Assembly: GCA_949284575.1 (NCBI GenBank)
Contig: CASDWO010000109.1
Span: 1 to 35,959 of the forward strand
Source of the DNA: an uncultured bacterium
Lineage (GTDB): Bacteria > Bacillota_I > Bacilli_A > RF39 > UBA660
DNA length: 35,959 nucleotides
Direction of reading: 5' to 3'
Notes under the pieces: model-generated
What the model was told of the DNA's origin: nothing
The model's input: the letters and a program-made list of their open reading frames with translations, nothing else
The model's database searches: none
Position numbers and translations under genes: made by a program
Shown here: piece after piece, positions 23,897 to 32,365 of the stretch
How the letters are laid out: every line of letters begins with the position of its first letter
Position numbering within the stretch: the stretch's first letter is position 1

Positions 23897-24457
23897 ATGG
23901 ATGATAGTAATAAATATAAAAATGATATAATAGGGCTTTTTAAAACAACAGAATTGACAAATTATAAAGCAGAGCATGGAAGTGATGTAGCAAGAGATGA
24001 AAAAATATTAAAAAGAGAAGATGCTCTTGATGTAATAAGTTTAATAGTAAATGCTAAAGAAGAATATCAAGCACAATATGGAAGTAAAGTAGCAACAAAT
24101 AAAAACATATTAAAAAGAGAAGATGCTCTTGCTATAATAAGTTTAATAGTAAATGCTAAAGAAGAATATCAAGCACAATATGGAAGCGAAGTAGCAAGAG
24201 ATGAAAATGTATTGAAAAGAGAAGATGTTAAAAAGTTAGTGAGTTTAATAGTAAATACAAATGATGTTGAATATGCCAAACATATAAATAAAGAAGTAAT
24301 AGATGAACCTATCACACCAACTATAGTAGAATTATATAAAGAATATTTTAGATATGATGATGAATATATAAACTTTATGGATGAATTAGAAAAAACTTCT
24401 AATGAAGTAATTAATAAGTTTGTTAAAAAGTTTAAAAATAAAGTAAAAGAAAAATAG
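23897..24457 (+). CDS. Unknown protein with three 34-residue tandem repeats
   Basis: 187 residues, no signal or membrane segment. Three direct repeats of 34 residues cover residues 23-124. Each starts Y-x-A, has G-S-x-V-A, L-K-R-E-D and S-L-I-V-N, and is mainly helical. The helical C-terminus ends in FVKKFKNKVKEK. I start at the ATG at 23897 because TAAGG precedes it by five bases; the frame could also open at the TTG at 23867, which lacks a ribosome site. The repeats are nearly identical in DNA, suggesting recent duplication. Function unknown; helical repeats suggest a binding role. Confidence 0.6.
   Translation: MDDSNKYKNDIIGLFKTTELTNYKAEHGSDVARDEKILKREDALDVISLIVNAKEEYQAQYGSKVATNKNILKREDALAIISLIVNAKEEYQAQYGSEVARDENVLKREDVKKLVSLIVNTNDVEYAKHINKEVIDEPITPTIVELYKEYFRYDDEYINFMDELEKTSNEVINKFVKKFKNKVKEK
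23963..24268 (+). repeat. Three 102-bp tandem direct repeats
   Basis: Units at 23963-24064, 24065-24166 and 24167-24268, each exactly 34 codons. Units 1 and 2 share a long block ending in TAAGTTTAATAGTAAATGCT, and units 2 and 3 share the opening TATCAAGCACAATATGGAAG. Confidence 0.9.
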
Positions 24458-24492
24458 AGAATAATAAAATAGAATTTTCTCTATTTTTTTCT
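24451..24492 (+). terminator. Terminator after the repeat-protein gene
   Basis: AAAATAGAGAA (24451-24461) pairs with TTCTCTATTTT (24477-24487), followed by T-run. It overlaps the gene's stop. Confidence 0.7.
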
Positions 24493-24505
24493 TTTTCTAT
24501 CTTTT

Positions 24506-24512
24506 TTCGACA
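24506..24512 (-). promoter_or_regulatory. Spo0A-box-like heptamer upstream of histidine kinase
   Basis: TTCGACA on the plus strand is TGTCGAA on the minus strand, within the extended match TTTGTCGAA. It lies 50 bases before the kinase start and 21 bases before TATACT (24534-24539). Confidence 0.45.
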
Positions 24513-24519
24513 AATTTCT

Positions 24520-24542
24520 ACAAGTAAGTAGCATATACTTGT
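24520..24542. promoter_or_regulatory. Inverted repeat over the kinase -10 region
   Basis: ACAAGTA (24520-24526) and TACTTGT (24536-24542) are inverted copies; the second overlaps the putative -10 TATACT. It may be a regulator site. Confidence 0.35.
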
Positions 24543-24561
24543 TTTAGAAAGAAGGAGAAAT

Positions 24562-25818
24562 ATGTCGTATATTGAAGTTATTGTTAAAAGTTGTATATTC
24601 TTATTATGTCCCTTATCAATCTATTTACTTTATACAATCTATAAAAGAAATCTCTCTTTAGAAGAAAAAGACTTAGGCTTTGAAATAGCTATTATAAGTT
24701 CTCTTTATTTTCTTTTAAGATTTGATTGTGCTTTTTATAATGGTTATCCAATTATTCTTTTTGATATTCCTCTTCTAATTTGTTATTACAAAAGAAAAAT
24801 TGGACTTGCTGTCTTTATCTCTTTAATATTAATATTCTATCAAGCTATTACATTTAATATCATGCCTTTATTCTTAGCTTTAGAGTATAGTAGTTATCTT
24901 ATAATGTATTCTGTTTTCATGAGAAGAAAATTAAAATTAATGACTCTTGTTAACTCTTTCGTTGTTATTAAAAGTTTTTCTTTATCTTTAGCAATCTTTT
25001 GGTTTATTAACCCAGAAGCACCTTTTCTTTCTAATTTAACTTATCTTTTCCTTATTATAATTATTATATATATTATAACAAATTTAATTATTTTCTTCTT
25101 TGCTAAAGGAGAAGCTATTGTAGAGTTAAGTAATAACTTAGAAAATATTGAAAAAGAAAAAGAATTAAGAAGCTCTTTATTTAAAGTAACCCATGAAATT
25201 AAAAACCCTATCGCCGTTTGTAAAGGTTATTTAGATATGATCGATATTAATGATAAGAAAAAAGTTAGAAAATATATTCCTATTATAAAAGAAGAGATAA
25301 CAAGAACTTTAATACTAATGGATGATTTTCTTGATTATACAAAAATAAAAATAGAAAAAGATGAAATGGACTTAACAATGCTCTTAGAAGAATTAGAAAC
25401 ATGTTTAGAAGCTCTATTTAAAAAACAAAAAGTTAAAGCCTCTTTTCAAATACCTGATGAAGATATTTATATTGAAGCTGACTATAATAGATTAAAACAA
25501 GTATTTATAAATATTTTAAAAAATGCTATTGAAGCAAGAGATGAAACTAAAAAAGAAATGTATGTAAAAGTAAAAGTAGAAAGTGAAGAAGATAAAATGA
25601 AAATAATAATAGATGATAATGGTATAGGTATGGATAATGAGACTTTAAATAAGGTTAGTGAGATGTTTTTTACAACTAAGAAAAAAGGAAGTGGCTTAGG
25701 TATTAGTTTATCAAAAGAAATAATAGAACAACATGGTGGTAGTATTGTGTATAATTCTGTGAAAAATGAAGGGACTAGAGTAATTGTAACTTTACCTAAA
25801 GCTACTAGTATGCCATAA
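24562..25818 (+). CDS. Orphan membrane histidine kinase, sporulation-kinase-like
   Basis: Sensor kinase of 418 residues. The first 180 residues hold five to six membrane helices with almost no extracellular loops. The HisKA dimerisation domain has phospho-His211 in FKVTHEIKNPIAVCKGYLDM. The ATPase domain has N-box NILKNAIEA, G1 DDNGIGMD and G2 GSGLGISLSKEI. The HEIKNPIAVCKGYL box resembles KinA-KinE sporulation kinases, and there is no response regulator gene next door, as with phosphorelay kinases. With the Spo0A-like box upstream, a feedback loop into Spo0A is a reasonable hypothesis. Directly followed by yqeK, 17 bases later. Confidence 0.88.
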   Translation: MSYIEVIVKSCIFLLCPLSIYLLYTIYKRNLSLEEKDLGFEIAIISSLYFLLRFDCAFYNGYPIILFDIPLLICYYKRKIGLAVFISLILIFYQAITFNIMPLFLALEYSSYLIMYSVFMRRKLKLMTLVNSFVVIKSFSLSLAIFWFINPEAPFLSNLTYLFLIIIIIYIITNLIIFFFAKGEAIVELSNNLENIEKEKELRSSLFKVTHEIKNPIAVCKGYLDMIDINDKKKVRKYIPIIKEEITRTLILMDDFLDYTKIKIEKDEMDLTMLLEELETCLEALFKKQKVKASFQIPDEDIYIEADYNRLKQVFINILKNAIEARDETKKEMYVKVKVESEEDKMKIIIDDNGIGMDNETLNKVSEMFFTTKKKGSGLGISLSKEIIEQHGGSIVYNSVKNEGTRVIVTLPKATSMP

Positions 25819-25835
25819 TATAGTTAGGTGATAAA

Positions 25836-26408
25836 ATGGAAGAAGAGATAAAAAAAGATCTTAAAGAACATCTAAAAGAAAAAAGATATCAACATAGTTT
25901 AAATGTTATGGAAGAAGCATCTAATTTAGCAAAACACTATCATATAGATGAAGAAAAATGTAGACTTTGTGGTTTAATTCATGATATAGCAAAAGAGTTT
26001 ACGAATGAAGAAAATGAAAAGTTTATTAAAGACCATAATTTAGATAAATCTCTTTTAGAAAGTGATAATAAGAAACTTGTTCATGGTTATATAGCAGCTA
26101 TTATTGCTAAAGAAAAATATGGTTTTACTAATGATATGGTAAAAGCCATTAAATATCATACAACAGGGTATCCTAATATGGATCTTTTAGGAAAGATTGT
26201 ATATTTAGCAGATAAAATTGAAAAAGGTAGAAACTATCCTGGAATTATTGAAGAAAGAACTCTAGCTTATCAAAATATTGATAAAGCCATTATTCTTTGT
26301 CTTAATAATCAAATAAATAAATTAAAAAAAGAAAACAAAAAAATTAACCCTCTATCTTATCAAACGTTAAAATCTTTAGAAAATAGTTTTAAAGTTAGTA
26401 GTAATTGA
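25836..26408 (+). CDS. yqeK: HD-domain YqeK (Ap4A hydrolase type)
   Basis: HD-superfamily metal-dependent phosphohydrolase, 190 residues. The metal-binding His and Asp are visible: KRYQHSLNVM (His20), CGLIHDIAKEF (His-Asp, about 49-50), and HGYIAAIIA and KYHTTGYPNM further on. YqeK of Gram-positives hydrolyses diadenosine tetraphosphate symmetrically to ADP. It usually sits with nadD; here it follows a histidine kinase by 17 bases, so the usual neighbour is lost. TTAGGTGAT ribosome site precedes the ATG. Confidence 0.9.
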   Translation: MEEEIKKDLKEHLKEKRYQHSLNVMEEASNLAKHYHIDEEKCRLCGLIHDIAKEFTNEENEKFIKDHNLDKSLLESDNKKLVHGYIAAIIAKEKYGFTNDMVKAIKYHTTGYPNMDLLGKIVYLADKIEKGRNYPGIIEERTLAYQNIDKAIILCLNNQINKLKKENKKINPLSYQTLKSLENSFKVSSN

Positions 26409-26465
26409 AATATTTATTATTTAATGATACAATTAGTTTAACTTGAAAGAAAGTGGTGTTTTCTA

Positions 26466-27653
26466 ATGAATGAGAATAATGATAAAAAAGAAGTAACTGG
26501 AACAAATCAACCTACTACTAATATTAATAAAACTAGTAATACTAGTAATGCTAACATTAGAAAGAAATTAATGAGAGTTATGTTAATAATTATTGGTATT
26601 TTAGTAGTAATTTTAATTATTATCTTAATTATGGGGATTTTTAATGGTCGTAGTAAAAGTTATGAAGAAATAGAATCTATTATGAAAGAAGCAGCTACTG
26701 ACTATTATGAAGTTCAAAGTGGCCTTTTACCTGAAGATGAAGGTGAAACAGTTACTGTAAATGCAGATGCTCTAGCTAATGGTGATTATATGAAACCTTT
26801 AAGTGAATTGCGTAAAGGTGAAGAGTGTAGCGGTAGAGTAGAAGTTAGAAGAGTTGATGGTAAATTAATTTATACCCCATACTTAGACTGTGGAGAAAAT
26901 TATACTTCTAAAGAACTATATAAAGCTATATTAGAACAAGGAATTGTTAGTAGTGGCGAAGGTTTATATGATTTAAACGGTGAAAAAGTATATCGTGGTG
27001 AAGATGTAAATAACTATGTTAAATTAGATCATAATATCTTTAGAATTGTTAAAGTAACTGCTGAAAATAAAGTATTACTAATTTTAAATGAAACTAATTC
27101 AAATATTAGTAGCGATTTTGATGATCGTTATAATAGTGATCGTAACTTTAATAGTGGTTTCAATGATTATCGTGTTAGTAGAATTAATGAATATTTAGAT
27201 AGTCTTTATAATAATACTATAGAAGATATAACCTTTTTAAGTAATGGTGATAAAGAAAAATTAGTAGGTTTCAACTTATGTCTAGGTAAAAGAAATGAAG
27301 GAGAAACTAATAATAGCAATGCTGTTGAATGTAGTGATGTTTTAGAAAATCAAATGATTGGTTTGCTAACTACAAGTGATTATATGAATGCTTCTTTAGA
27401 TACTAACTGTCGTGCTACTACTGATAAGAGTTGTCAAAACTATAACTACTTAAAATTAAAAAATATTGACTGGTGGTTAATAACTGCTAATGCTGCTAAT
27501 TCTTATGAAGCATATGCTGTTAGAAGTAATGGAACAATCGACCTATTTACAACCTCGGCTACTAAAAAAATAAGACCAACCATTATGATAAATAATAATA
27601 TTATGATTAAATCAGGTGATGGTAGTATTTCTAATCCATTTGTTTTAAAATAA
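26466..27653 (+). CDS. Type II membrane protein with SUMF1/C-lectin-like (DUF6273-like) outer domain
   Basis: 395 residues: Asn/Thr-rich cytoplasmic tail (1-37), one membrane helix (about 38-59), and a large outer domain. The end of the domain reads WWLITANAANSYEAYAVRSNGTIDL...KKIRPTIMINNNIMIKSGDGSISNPFVLK, parallel to WWTLTPYSSS...YDGSE...GVRPSINLKSSVRIVDGDGTENNPY of the DGR target at 33125. The 'WW-x-x-T...G...RP-x-I' ending is typical of DUF6273-like domains related to formylglycine-generating-enzyme and C-type-lectin folds, the folds usually diversified by DGRs. No TR-like DNA is present here, so it is probably not diversified. Terminator after the stop. Confidence 0.65.
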   Translation: MNENNDKKEVTGTNQPTTNINKTSNTSNANIRKKLMRVMLIIIGILVVILIIILIMGIFNGRSKSYEEIESIMKEAATDYYEVQSGLLPEDEGETVTVNADALANGDYMKPLSELRKGEECSGRVEVRRVDGKLIYTPYLDCGENYTSKELYKAILEQGIVSSGEGLYDLNGEKVYRGEDVNNYVKLDHNIFRIVKVTAENKVLLILNETNSNISSDFDDRYNSDRNFNSGFNDYRVSRINEYLDSLYNNTIEDITFLSNGDKEKLVGFNLCLGKRNEGETNNSNAVECSDVLENQMIGLLTTSDYMNASLDTNCRATTDKSCQNYNYLKLKNIDWWLITANAANSYEAYAVRSNGTIDLFTTSATKKIRPTIMINNNIMIKSGDGSISNPFVLK

Positions 27654-27673
27654 GAGCTTTGGCTCTTTTTTTG
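27652..27673 (+). terminator. Terminator
   Basis: AAGAGC-TTTG-GCTCTT with seven T's, directly after the stop codon of the preceding gene. Confidence 0.75.
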
Positions 27674-27731
27674 TGAGATTGCATGTCAAAAATATCGATA
27701 TTTGTAATTATTCTTTAATAAAAAAATAATA

Positions 27732-29306
27732 ATGTCTTTAGGAATATTAAGTTTAGGAGTAGTTCTATTAAATAATGCCTTACAAACTAAAATAATAACT
27801 AATACTGTTGATTATTTAGAATATCAAACACCAAATGTTAAAAGTCAAATGGTAAGTAAAATTCTAACTGATAATACCGTAAAAGAAACTCTACCTCATA
27901 TGTTTAATTACACAAGTAATGGTAATATAATTGAAGATTTAGAGTATTATGATATGAGAAACGATCCAGAATATATAACAAATGGTTTATATCAAAGTGA
28001 AGATGAAGATGGCGTTATCTACTATTATCGAGGTAATGTCGATAATAACTATGTTCAATTTGGAGAATATGAAGAAGATTACTATGTATATAGAATGAAT
28101 AATAGTTATTATCAAACTTTAGAAATTTGTGAAGAACAAATTTACAATGAATCTCAAAAATGTGTTAAAACTAAATTAGCTAGTGCTGGTGATAAGATTT
28201 ACTGGCGTATTATTAGAACAAATGGCGATGGTAGTCTAAGATTAATATATGATGGTACAAATAACGATTCAAATATGTATTGGCCCTTTAATTCCCGTTT
28301 AATAAGTAAAAGTCATTATAATAATATGTTTATAGATGGTGAAGATGATTCTAAAAATCCTAAATATATGGGCTATACCTATGATAATGGTATTGCTAGT
28401 AAAGCTAAAGAAGAAGTAGATACTTGGTATAATAATGTCTTAGGTAAAAGTACTTATGATAAAAAAATCGCCCTAACAAAATTTTGTAATGATATGAGTC
28501 AAGATACTAGTGGAACAGATTATGTTCAAGATAATACTAAATATACTGTTTCTAAAAGTCTAGATAGATTAGGTCAATCTTTTTTAAAAAGCATTTCTCA
28601 AACTACTAAAGATAATACCCCTTCTTTAATATGTGCTAGTACTACTGAAAACTATAATTTAAAAGCAGGTTTAATAACTGCTGATGAACTTGTAATGGCT
28701 GGAAATAACCTTTTTGAAGGTGATAATTATCTTATTATTGAAAATGATAGTTTTTGGACAATGACTCCTGCATATCTTATAGGAAAAGATAATGAAGAAG
28801 TAGTTTATACTGAAAATGACCTCTTTTTATTAACAGGAAATCAATTAACTTTCTTACCTGGAAATAACGGTTATAATGATTCATTTGTTGGTATTAGACC
28901 AGTAATAAGTTTATCTAAAGATGTAACAATAACAGGAACAGGTACAAAAGAAAATCCCTATAAAGTTACTGATCCAAATAAATATGAAGGTATGATAACA
29001 ATAGAAGAAGGAAATAATAGTGATATACCTCCTGCTTTTAAAGAAGACGTTCCTTTAGATAAAGAAATAATATGGACAAGTGATGATGAAACCATTTCTA
29101 AAATAGAAAATAATAAAATACTAGGTCTTAAAGAAGGACAAACCATTATTAGAGGTATTAGTAGTGATGGCCTTAGTAGTTACGAAATAAAAGTAACAGT
29201 ATTAAAAAATCCAGAAACTATTAGTACTATCTATATTGCAACTGGTATAACTATAATCTTAATTTTAGGAACAATAACTTATGTAATTTATCAAAAAATT
29301 AAATAA
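27732..29306 (+). CDS. Surface protein with DUF6273-like and Ig-like domains, C-terminal membrane anchor
   Basis: 524 residues. A short hydrophobic N-terminus (residues 3-17) is followed by extracellular sequence. The middle (about 150-420) is a larger relative of the neighbouring domain: WRIIRTNGDGSLRLIYDG, FWTMTPAYLIGKDNEE, VGIRPVISLSKDVTITGTGTKENPYKV. Residues about 425-490 (IWTSDDETISKIENNKILGLKEGQT) look like a Big_2-type Ig domain, then one C-terminal membrane helix and a short basic tail. The ATG lacks a clear ribosome site, and an open frame upstream would add NKKII, completing a normal signal-anchor, so the true N-terminus is doubtful. Probably surface-exposed; function unknown. Confidence 0.6.
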   Translation: MSLGILSLGVVLLNNALQTKIITNTVDYLEYQTPNVKSQMVSKILTDNTVKETLPHMFNYTSNGNIIEDLEYYDMRNDPEYITNGLYQSEDEDGVIYYYRGNVDNNYVQFGEYEEDYYVYRMNNSYYQTLEICEEQIYNESQKCVKTKLASAGDKIYWRIIRTNGDGSLRLIYDGTNNDSNMYWPFNSRLISKSHYNNMFIDGEDDSKNPKYMGYTYDNGIASKAKEEVDTWYNNVLGKSTYDKKIALTKFCNDMSQDTSGTDYVQDNTKYTVSKSLDRLGQSFLKSISQTTKDNTPSLICASTTENYNLKAGLITADELVMAGNNLFEGDNYLIIENDSFWTMTPAYLIGKDNEEVVYTENDLFLLTGNQLTFLPGNNGYNDSFVGIRPVISLSKDVTITGTGTKENPYKVTDPNKYEGMITIEEGNNSDIPPAFKEDVPLDKEIIWTSDDETISKIENNKILGLKEGQTIIRGISSDGLSSYEIKVTVLKNPETISTIYIATGITIILILGTITYVIYQKIK

Positions 29307-29330
29307 TGGCGTTACATCCATTATTTTTTG
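29301..29330 (+). terminator. Terminator
   Basis: AAATAATGG and CCATTATTT form a 9-bp stem with an 8-base loop, followed by a T-run, at the stop codon. Confidence 0.75.
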
Positions 29331-29373
29331 TATAATTTTTTCTTTTCAGGTAAAGCTATTAATGGGTGATAAT

Positions 29374-29823
29374 ATGGTTAATAAACGATATGAAGAAATT
29401 GTAGCAAAAAATAAACCAAAAGAAGACAAATTTAAATATGCTTTAACTGCTTTTTTTGTAGGAGGATTACTAGGAGTATTAGGAGAAACCCTAATAAGAG
29501 TATATATCTATTTCTTTAATATTTCTCGAAATGATGCTTCTACTTATATGATCATAACCTTTATCTTTTTTGCTTCTCTTTTTACAGCTTTAGGTTTCTT
29601 TGATAAATTAGTTGCGAAAGCTAAAGCAGGTCTTTTAATACCTATAACAGGTTTTGCTCATTCTATGACTAGTGCCGCCTTAGATTATAAACATGAAGGA
29701 CCTATTTATGGAATAGGTAGTAATGTTTTTAAATTAGCAGGATCCGTTATTTTTTATGGAGTTGTCTCGGCCTGGTTCTTTGGTCTTATTAGATATTTAT
29801 GGGAGGTCTTAATATGTTCTTAA
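29374..29823 (+). CDS. spoVAC: Stage V sporulation protein AC (SpoVAC)
   Basis: Inner spore-membrane protein of the SpoVA channel, which moves dipicolinic acid and calcium into the forming spore and out on germination; SpoVAC itself acts as a mechanosensitive channel in Bacillus. 149 residues with four membrane segments; AFFVGGLLGVLGETLI near the start, FDKLVAKAKAGLLIPITGFAHSMTSAALDYKHEG and GSNVFKLAGSVIFYGVVSAW are hallmark parts. I start at the ATG at 29374 because the earlier ATG at 29362 overlaps the GGGTGAT ribosome site. It overlaps spoVAD by 10 bases. Confidence 0.93.
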   Translation: MVNKRYEEIVAKNKPKEDKFKYALTAFFVGGLLGVLGETLIRVYIYFFNISRNDASTYMIITFIFFASLFTALGFFDKLVAKAKAGLLIPITGFAHSMTSAALDYKHEGPIYGIGSNVFKLAGSVIFYGVVSAWFFGLIRYLWEVLICS

Positions 29824-30806
29824 ACTTTAGAAATGTTTATCTAGATAATGTTAGTACTGTCTGTGGTCCTTATGAAGCGAAAGGTCCCTTAAAAGCTAAC
29901 TTTGATAAAAAATATAAAGATCTATACTGTTTAGAAAAATCTTTTGAAAAAGCAGAAGTTAGATTACTTGAAGATAGTATAAAAATCCTTTTAAAGAAAA
30001 CTAAACTGACTAAAGATGATATTGAATTAGTAATAGCAGGAGATTTATTAAATCAAATAACTTCATCTTGTTATGGCACCCTAAATCTAAAAAGTCCTTT
30101 TCTAGGTATTTATACAGCTTGTGCTAGTAGTATTGAAGGCATATTAATAGCAGCAACTTTTATAGATAGTGCTAAAGCTAACAACGCCATTGTTGCTTGT
30201 TCTTCTCATAATATGACTAGTGAAAAACAATTCCGTAATCCTACTGAATATGGTTCTCCTAAACCTATGACTGCTACTTTTACTGCCACAGGAGGTGCTA
30301 GTGCCCTACTTAGTAATAAACCAAGTAAAGTAAGAGTTGTAAATGGCTTAATTGGTACTATTATTGACTATAATCAAAAAGATGCTTTTAATATGGGAGC
30401 TGTTATGGCTCCTGCCGCTGCAGATACTTTATATAAATATTTAAAAGCAACTAATACTACTGTAGATGATTATGATTTAATACTAACAGGAGATTTAGGT
30501 AAATATGGTAAAGAGATTCTAAAAGATTTAATGCTAGCTAATTATAATATAAAATTAAAAGATAATTATAATGACTGTGGAACAATGCTCTATGACCTTG
30601 AAAATCAAAAAGAAGTCCTAGCAGGCGGAAGTGGTCCTGTCTGTTCTGCTTTAGTTAATTATAGTACTATCTTTAAAGATCTTTTAAAAAAGAAATATCA
30701 AAAAGTCTTATTAATAGCAACAGGAGCCCTATTTTCTCCCATGACTGTTTATCAAAAAGAAAATATTCTTTCTATTGCAAATTTAGTATGTTTGGAGGCG
30801 ATCTAA
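29814..30806 (+). CDS. spoVAD: Stage V sporulation protein AD (SpoVAD)
   Basis: Thiolase-fold, dipicolinate-binding component on the surface of the SpoVA channel. 330 residues. Family marks: FRNVYLDNVSTVCGPYEAKGPL, LGIYTACASSIEGI (the thiolase-like Cys region), SSHNMTSEKQFRNPTEYGSPKPMTATFTATGG, and LAGGSGPVCSALVNY. The start at 29814 follows GGGAGGT; the ATG at 29799 lies before that ribosome site. It overlaps spoVAC and is followed at once by spoVAE, so the three are one operon. Confidence 0.96.
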   Translation: MFLNFRNVYLDNVSTVCGPYEAKGPLKANFDKKYKDLYCLEKSFEKAEVRLLEDSIKILLKKTKLTKDDIELVIAGDLLNQITSSCYGTLNLKSPFLGIYTACASSIEGILIAATFIDSAKANNAIVACSSHNMTSEKQFRNPTEYGSPKPMTATFTATGGASALLSNKPSKVRVVNGLIGTIIDYNQKDAFNMGAVMAPAAADTLYKYLKATNTTVDDYDLILTGDLGKYGKEILKDLMLANYNIKLKDNYNDCGTMLYDLENQKEVLAGGSGPVCSALVNYSTIFKDLLKKKYQKVLLIATGALFSPMTVYQKENILSIANLVCLEAI

Positions 30807-31157
30807 ATGTATTTCCTTAATTCATTCCTTTTCTGTGGCCTTATCTGTTTAATCGCTGAACTTATTTTAGATAATACTAAACTAACTCCTGGTCATATCA
30901 CATCTTTATTCGTTGTTATCGGCGCAGCCTTAGACTCTTTTGGTATCTATGACTATTTTATCTCTAAAGTAGGCGGAGGAGCCTTACTACCAATCACCTC
31001 ATTTGGTCATTCCTTAATTCATGGTGCTTTACTAGCAGCTGAGTCTCATGGTTTTATTGGCCTTTTAATGGGAATGTTTGATTTAACTGCAACAGGTATA
31101 ACAGCAGCCATTATCTTTACTTTTGTTTTTACTTTAATTTTTAAAGCAAAAGACTAA
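30807..31157 (+). CDS. spoVAE: Stage V sporulation protein AE (SpoVAE/AEB)
   Basis: 116-residue membrane protein with four membrane segments: FLFCGLICLIAELILDNTKLTPGHITSLFVVIGA, then GGGALLPITSFGHSLIHGA, matching the SpoVAEb family. It completes the minimal SpoVAC-AD-AE set that is the most widely kept part of the channel among spore formers. spoVAA, spoVAB, spoVAEa and spoVAF are absent here. GGAGGCGAT precedes the ATG. Confidence 0.94.
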   Translation: MYFLNSFLFCGLICLIAELILDNTKLTPGHITSLFVVIGAALDSFGIYDYFISKVGGGALLPITSFGHSLIHGALLAAESHGFIGLLMGMFDLTATGITAAIIFTFVFTLIFKAKD

Positions 31158-31192
31158 TTACTGCAAATAATAATAGTAGGAGGTAGTTACTA

Positions 31193-32281
31193 ATGAAAAT
31201 ACTTATTACCATACTATTATTTTTTTTATGTTTAAATGTTAATGCTAAAACAATAACAACACCATATCTAAAAGTAAAAGAAGTAGATGCTAATTATAAA
31301 TTAAAGCCTAATGAAAAAATAGAAAAAACTACTTATTACAAACAAGAAAAAATAACTAAAGATTTTAAATATCTAGAAAGACCAAATAATATCTATTCAA
31401 TTAAAACTAATGATCTAAGGTATGGAGAATATACTAATTACACCAAAGAAAGACTTAATGATTCTTCAAAAGATGAAGATACTAAAACTATCTATTATTA
31501 TCAAGAACTAAAGAAAATAAATAGCTTGACTATTAAAAATATAAAGAATCTCTTAATTACTAAAATATCTATAAAATATAAAGATAATCTTATTTATGAA
31601 GGTAATAGTAAAAAGATATCTTTTAATAAAAAGTATAGTCCTGAATATCTAACTTTAGAAATAACTTGTTTTTTAAATCAAGAAGATCTAAAAGGTAGTT
31701 TTGAAATAATAAATTCTAATTATATAAAAGATAATATTATTGTAACTAAAAAAGGCTATAGTAAGATCAAAGTAAAATTAATTAATCATTTAAATAAATT
31801 GCTCTATGAAGATAAAGTCTTAAAGACATCTAATCTAGAAGATAAATATTATATAAAAGTACTAAAAGAAGAAACTTTATATCGTTATCGTAAGAAATAT
31901 TATAAATGTTATAAAGAAGAAATAATTACTGATAAAAAGCTAAGATATGGTTATAAAGTAATAGAAGTAATTAATAAATATTATCTATATAAAAAAGAGA
32001 CTATAGAATTATATGATAATATAATGCTAACTGATTATTTAGATTTAGATAAAATAATTAAAAGTAGTACTATTCCTCTTAGTAATTTAACATTTAATTA
32101 TAATAATACTTGTTCTAAGACTAATTTAACTATTAAATATCAAGATTTTAAAGTAACTACAGATATTACTTTTAAATGTCAAGATAATCCTAAAAGTAAA
32201 GTTCATAAAGGAAAAAATAAGTCTATAAAAAGAGAATTATTTGCTATTTTGTTTAAAACATTATTTTTAAGAAAATTGTAG
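31193..32281 (+). CDS. Secreted protein of unknown function
   Basis: 362 residues with a signal peptide (residues 1-18, cleavage likely after NVNA). I do not recognise it. The rest is very rich in Lys, Tyr, Asn and Ile, with a beta-rich pattern that may form two or three sandwich domains; three cysteines fall near the end (NTCSKTNL, FKCQDN), suggesting a disulfide. A basic tail (KSKVHKGKNKSIKREL) and a final hydrophobic stretch end the protein. It lies 35 bases after spoVAE with an AGGAGGT site, and is probably expressed with the spoVA genes, which suggests a spore or forespore-membrane role. This is inference from position. Confidence 0.55.
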   Translation: MKILITILLFFLCLNVNAKTITTPYLKVKEVDANYKLKPNEKIEKTTYYKQEKITKDFKYLERPNNIYSIKTNDLRYGEYTNYTKERLNDSSKDEDTKTIYYYQELKKINSLTIKNIKNLLITKISIKYKDNLIYEGNSKKISFNKKYSPEYLTLEITCFLNQEDLKGSFEIINSNYIKDNIIVTKKGYSKIKVKLINHLNKLLYEDKVLKTSNLEDKYYIKVLKEETLYRYRKKYYKCYKEEIITDKKLRYGYKVIEVINKYYLYKKETIELYDNIMLTDYLDLDKIIKSSTIPLSNLTFNYNNTCSKTNLTIKYQDFKVTTDITFKCQDNPKSKVHKGKNKSIKRELFAILFKTLFLRKL

Positions 32282-32302
32282 GTTAAAAATAACTTCTAGT
32301 TC

Positions 32303-32309
32303 TGTCGAA
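32303..32309 (+). promoter_or_regulatory. Spo0A-box-like heptamer upstream of sigma factor
   Basis: TGTCGAA lies 57 bases before the sigma-factor start codon. Spo0A directly activates the sigF operon in Bacillus, so the site fits a SigF role. Confidence 0.45.
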
Positions 32310-32365
32310 AGGCTTGTTTCTAAAAAAATAATCTTTATTATTAAGGTAAGAAAGGAACAACTATT

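Noticed and set aside
23963-24268. CRISPR or satellite-like repeat
   Set aside because: The units are 102 bp, head-to-tail without spacers, and exactly 34 codons of an open frame.
28958-29146. Minus-strand open frame inside the surface-protein gene
   Set aside because: Antisense to the Ig-like domain, no ribosome site, no recognisable product.
29799-29813. Earlier ATG for spoVAD
   Set aside because: The ribosome site GGGAGGT lies after this ATG and serves the ATG at 29814.
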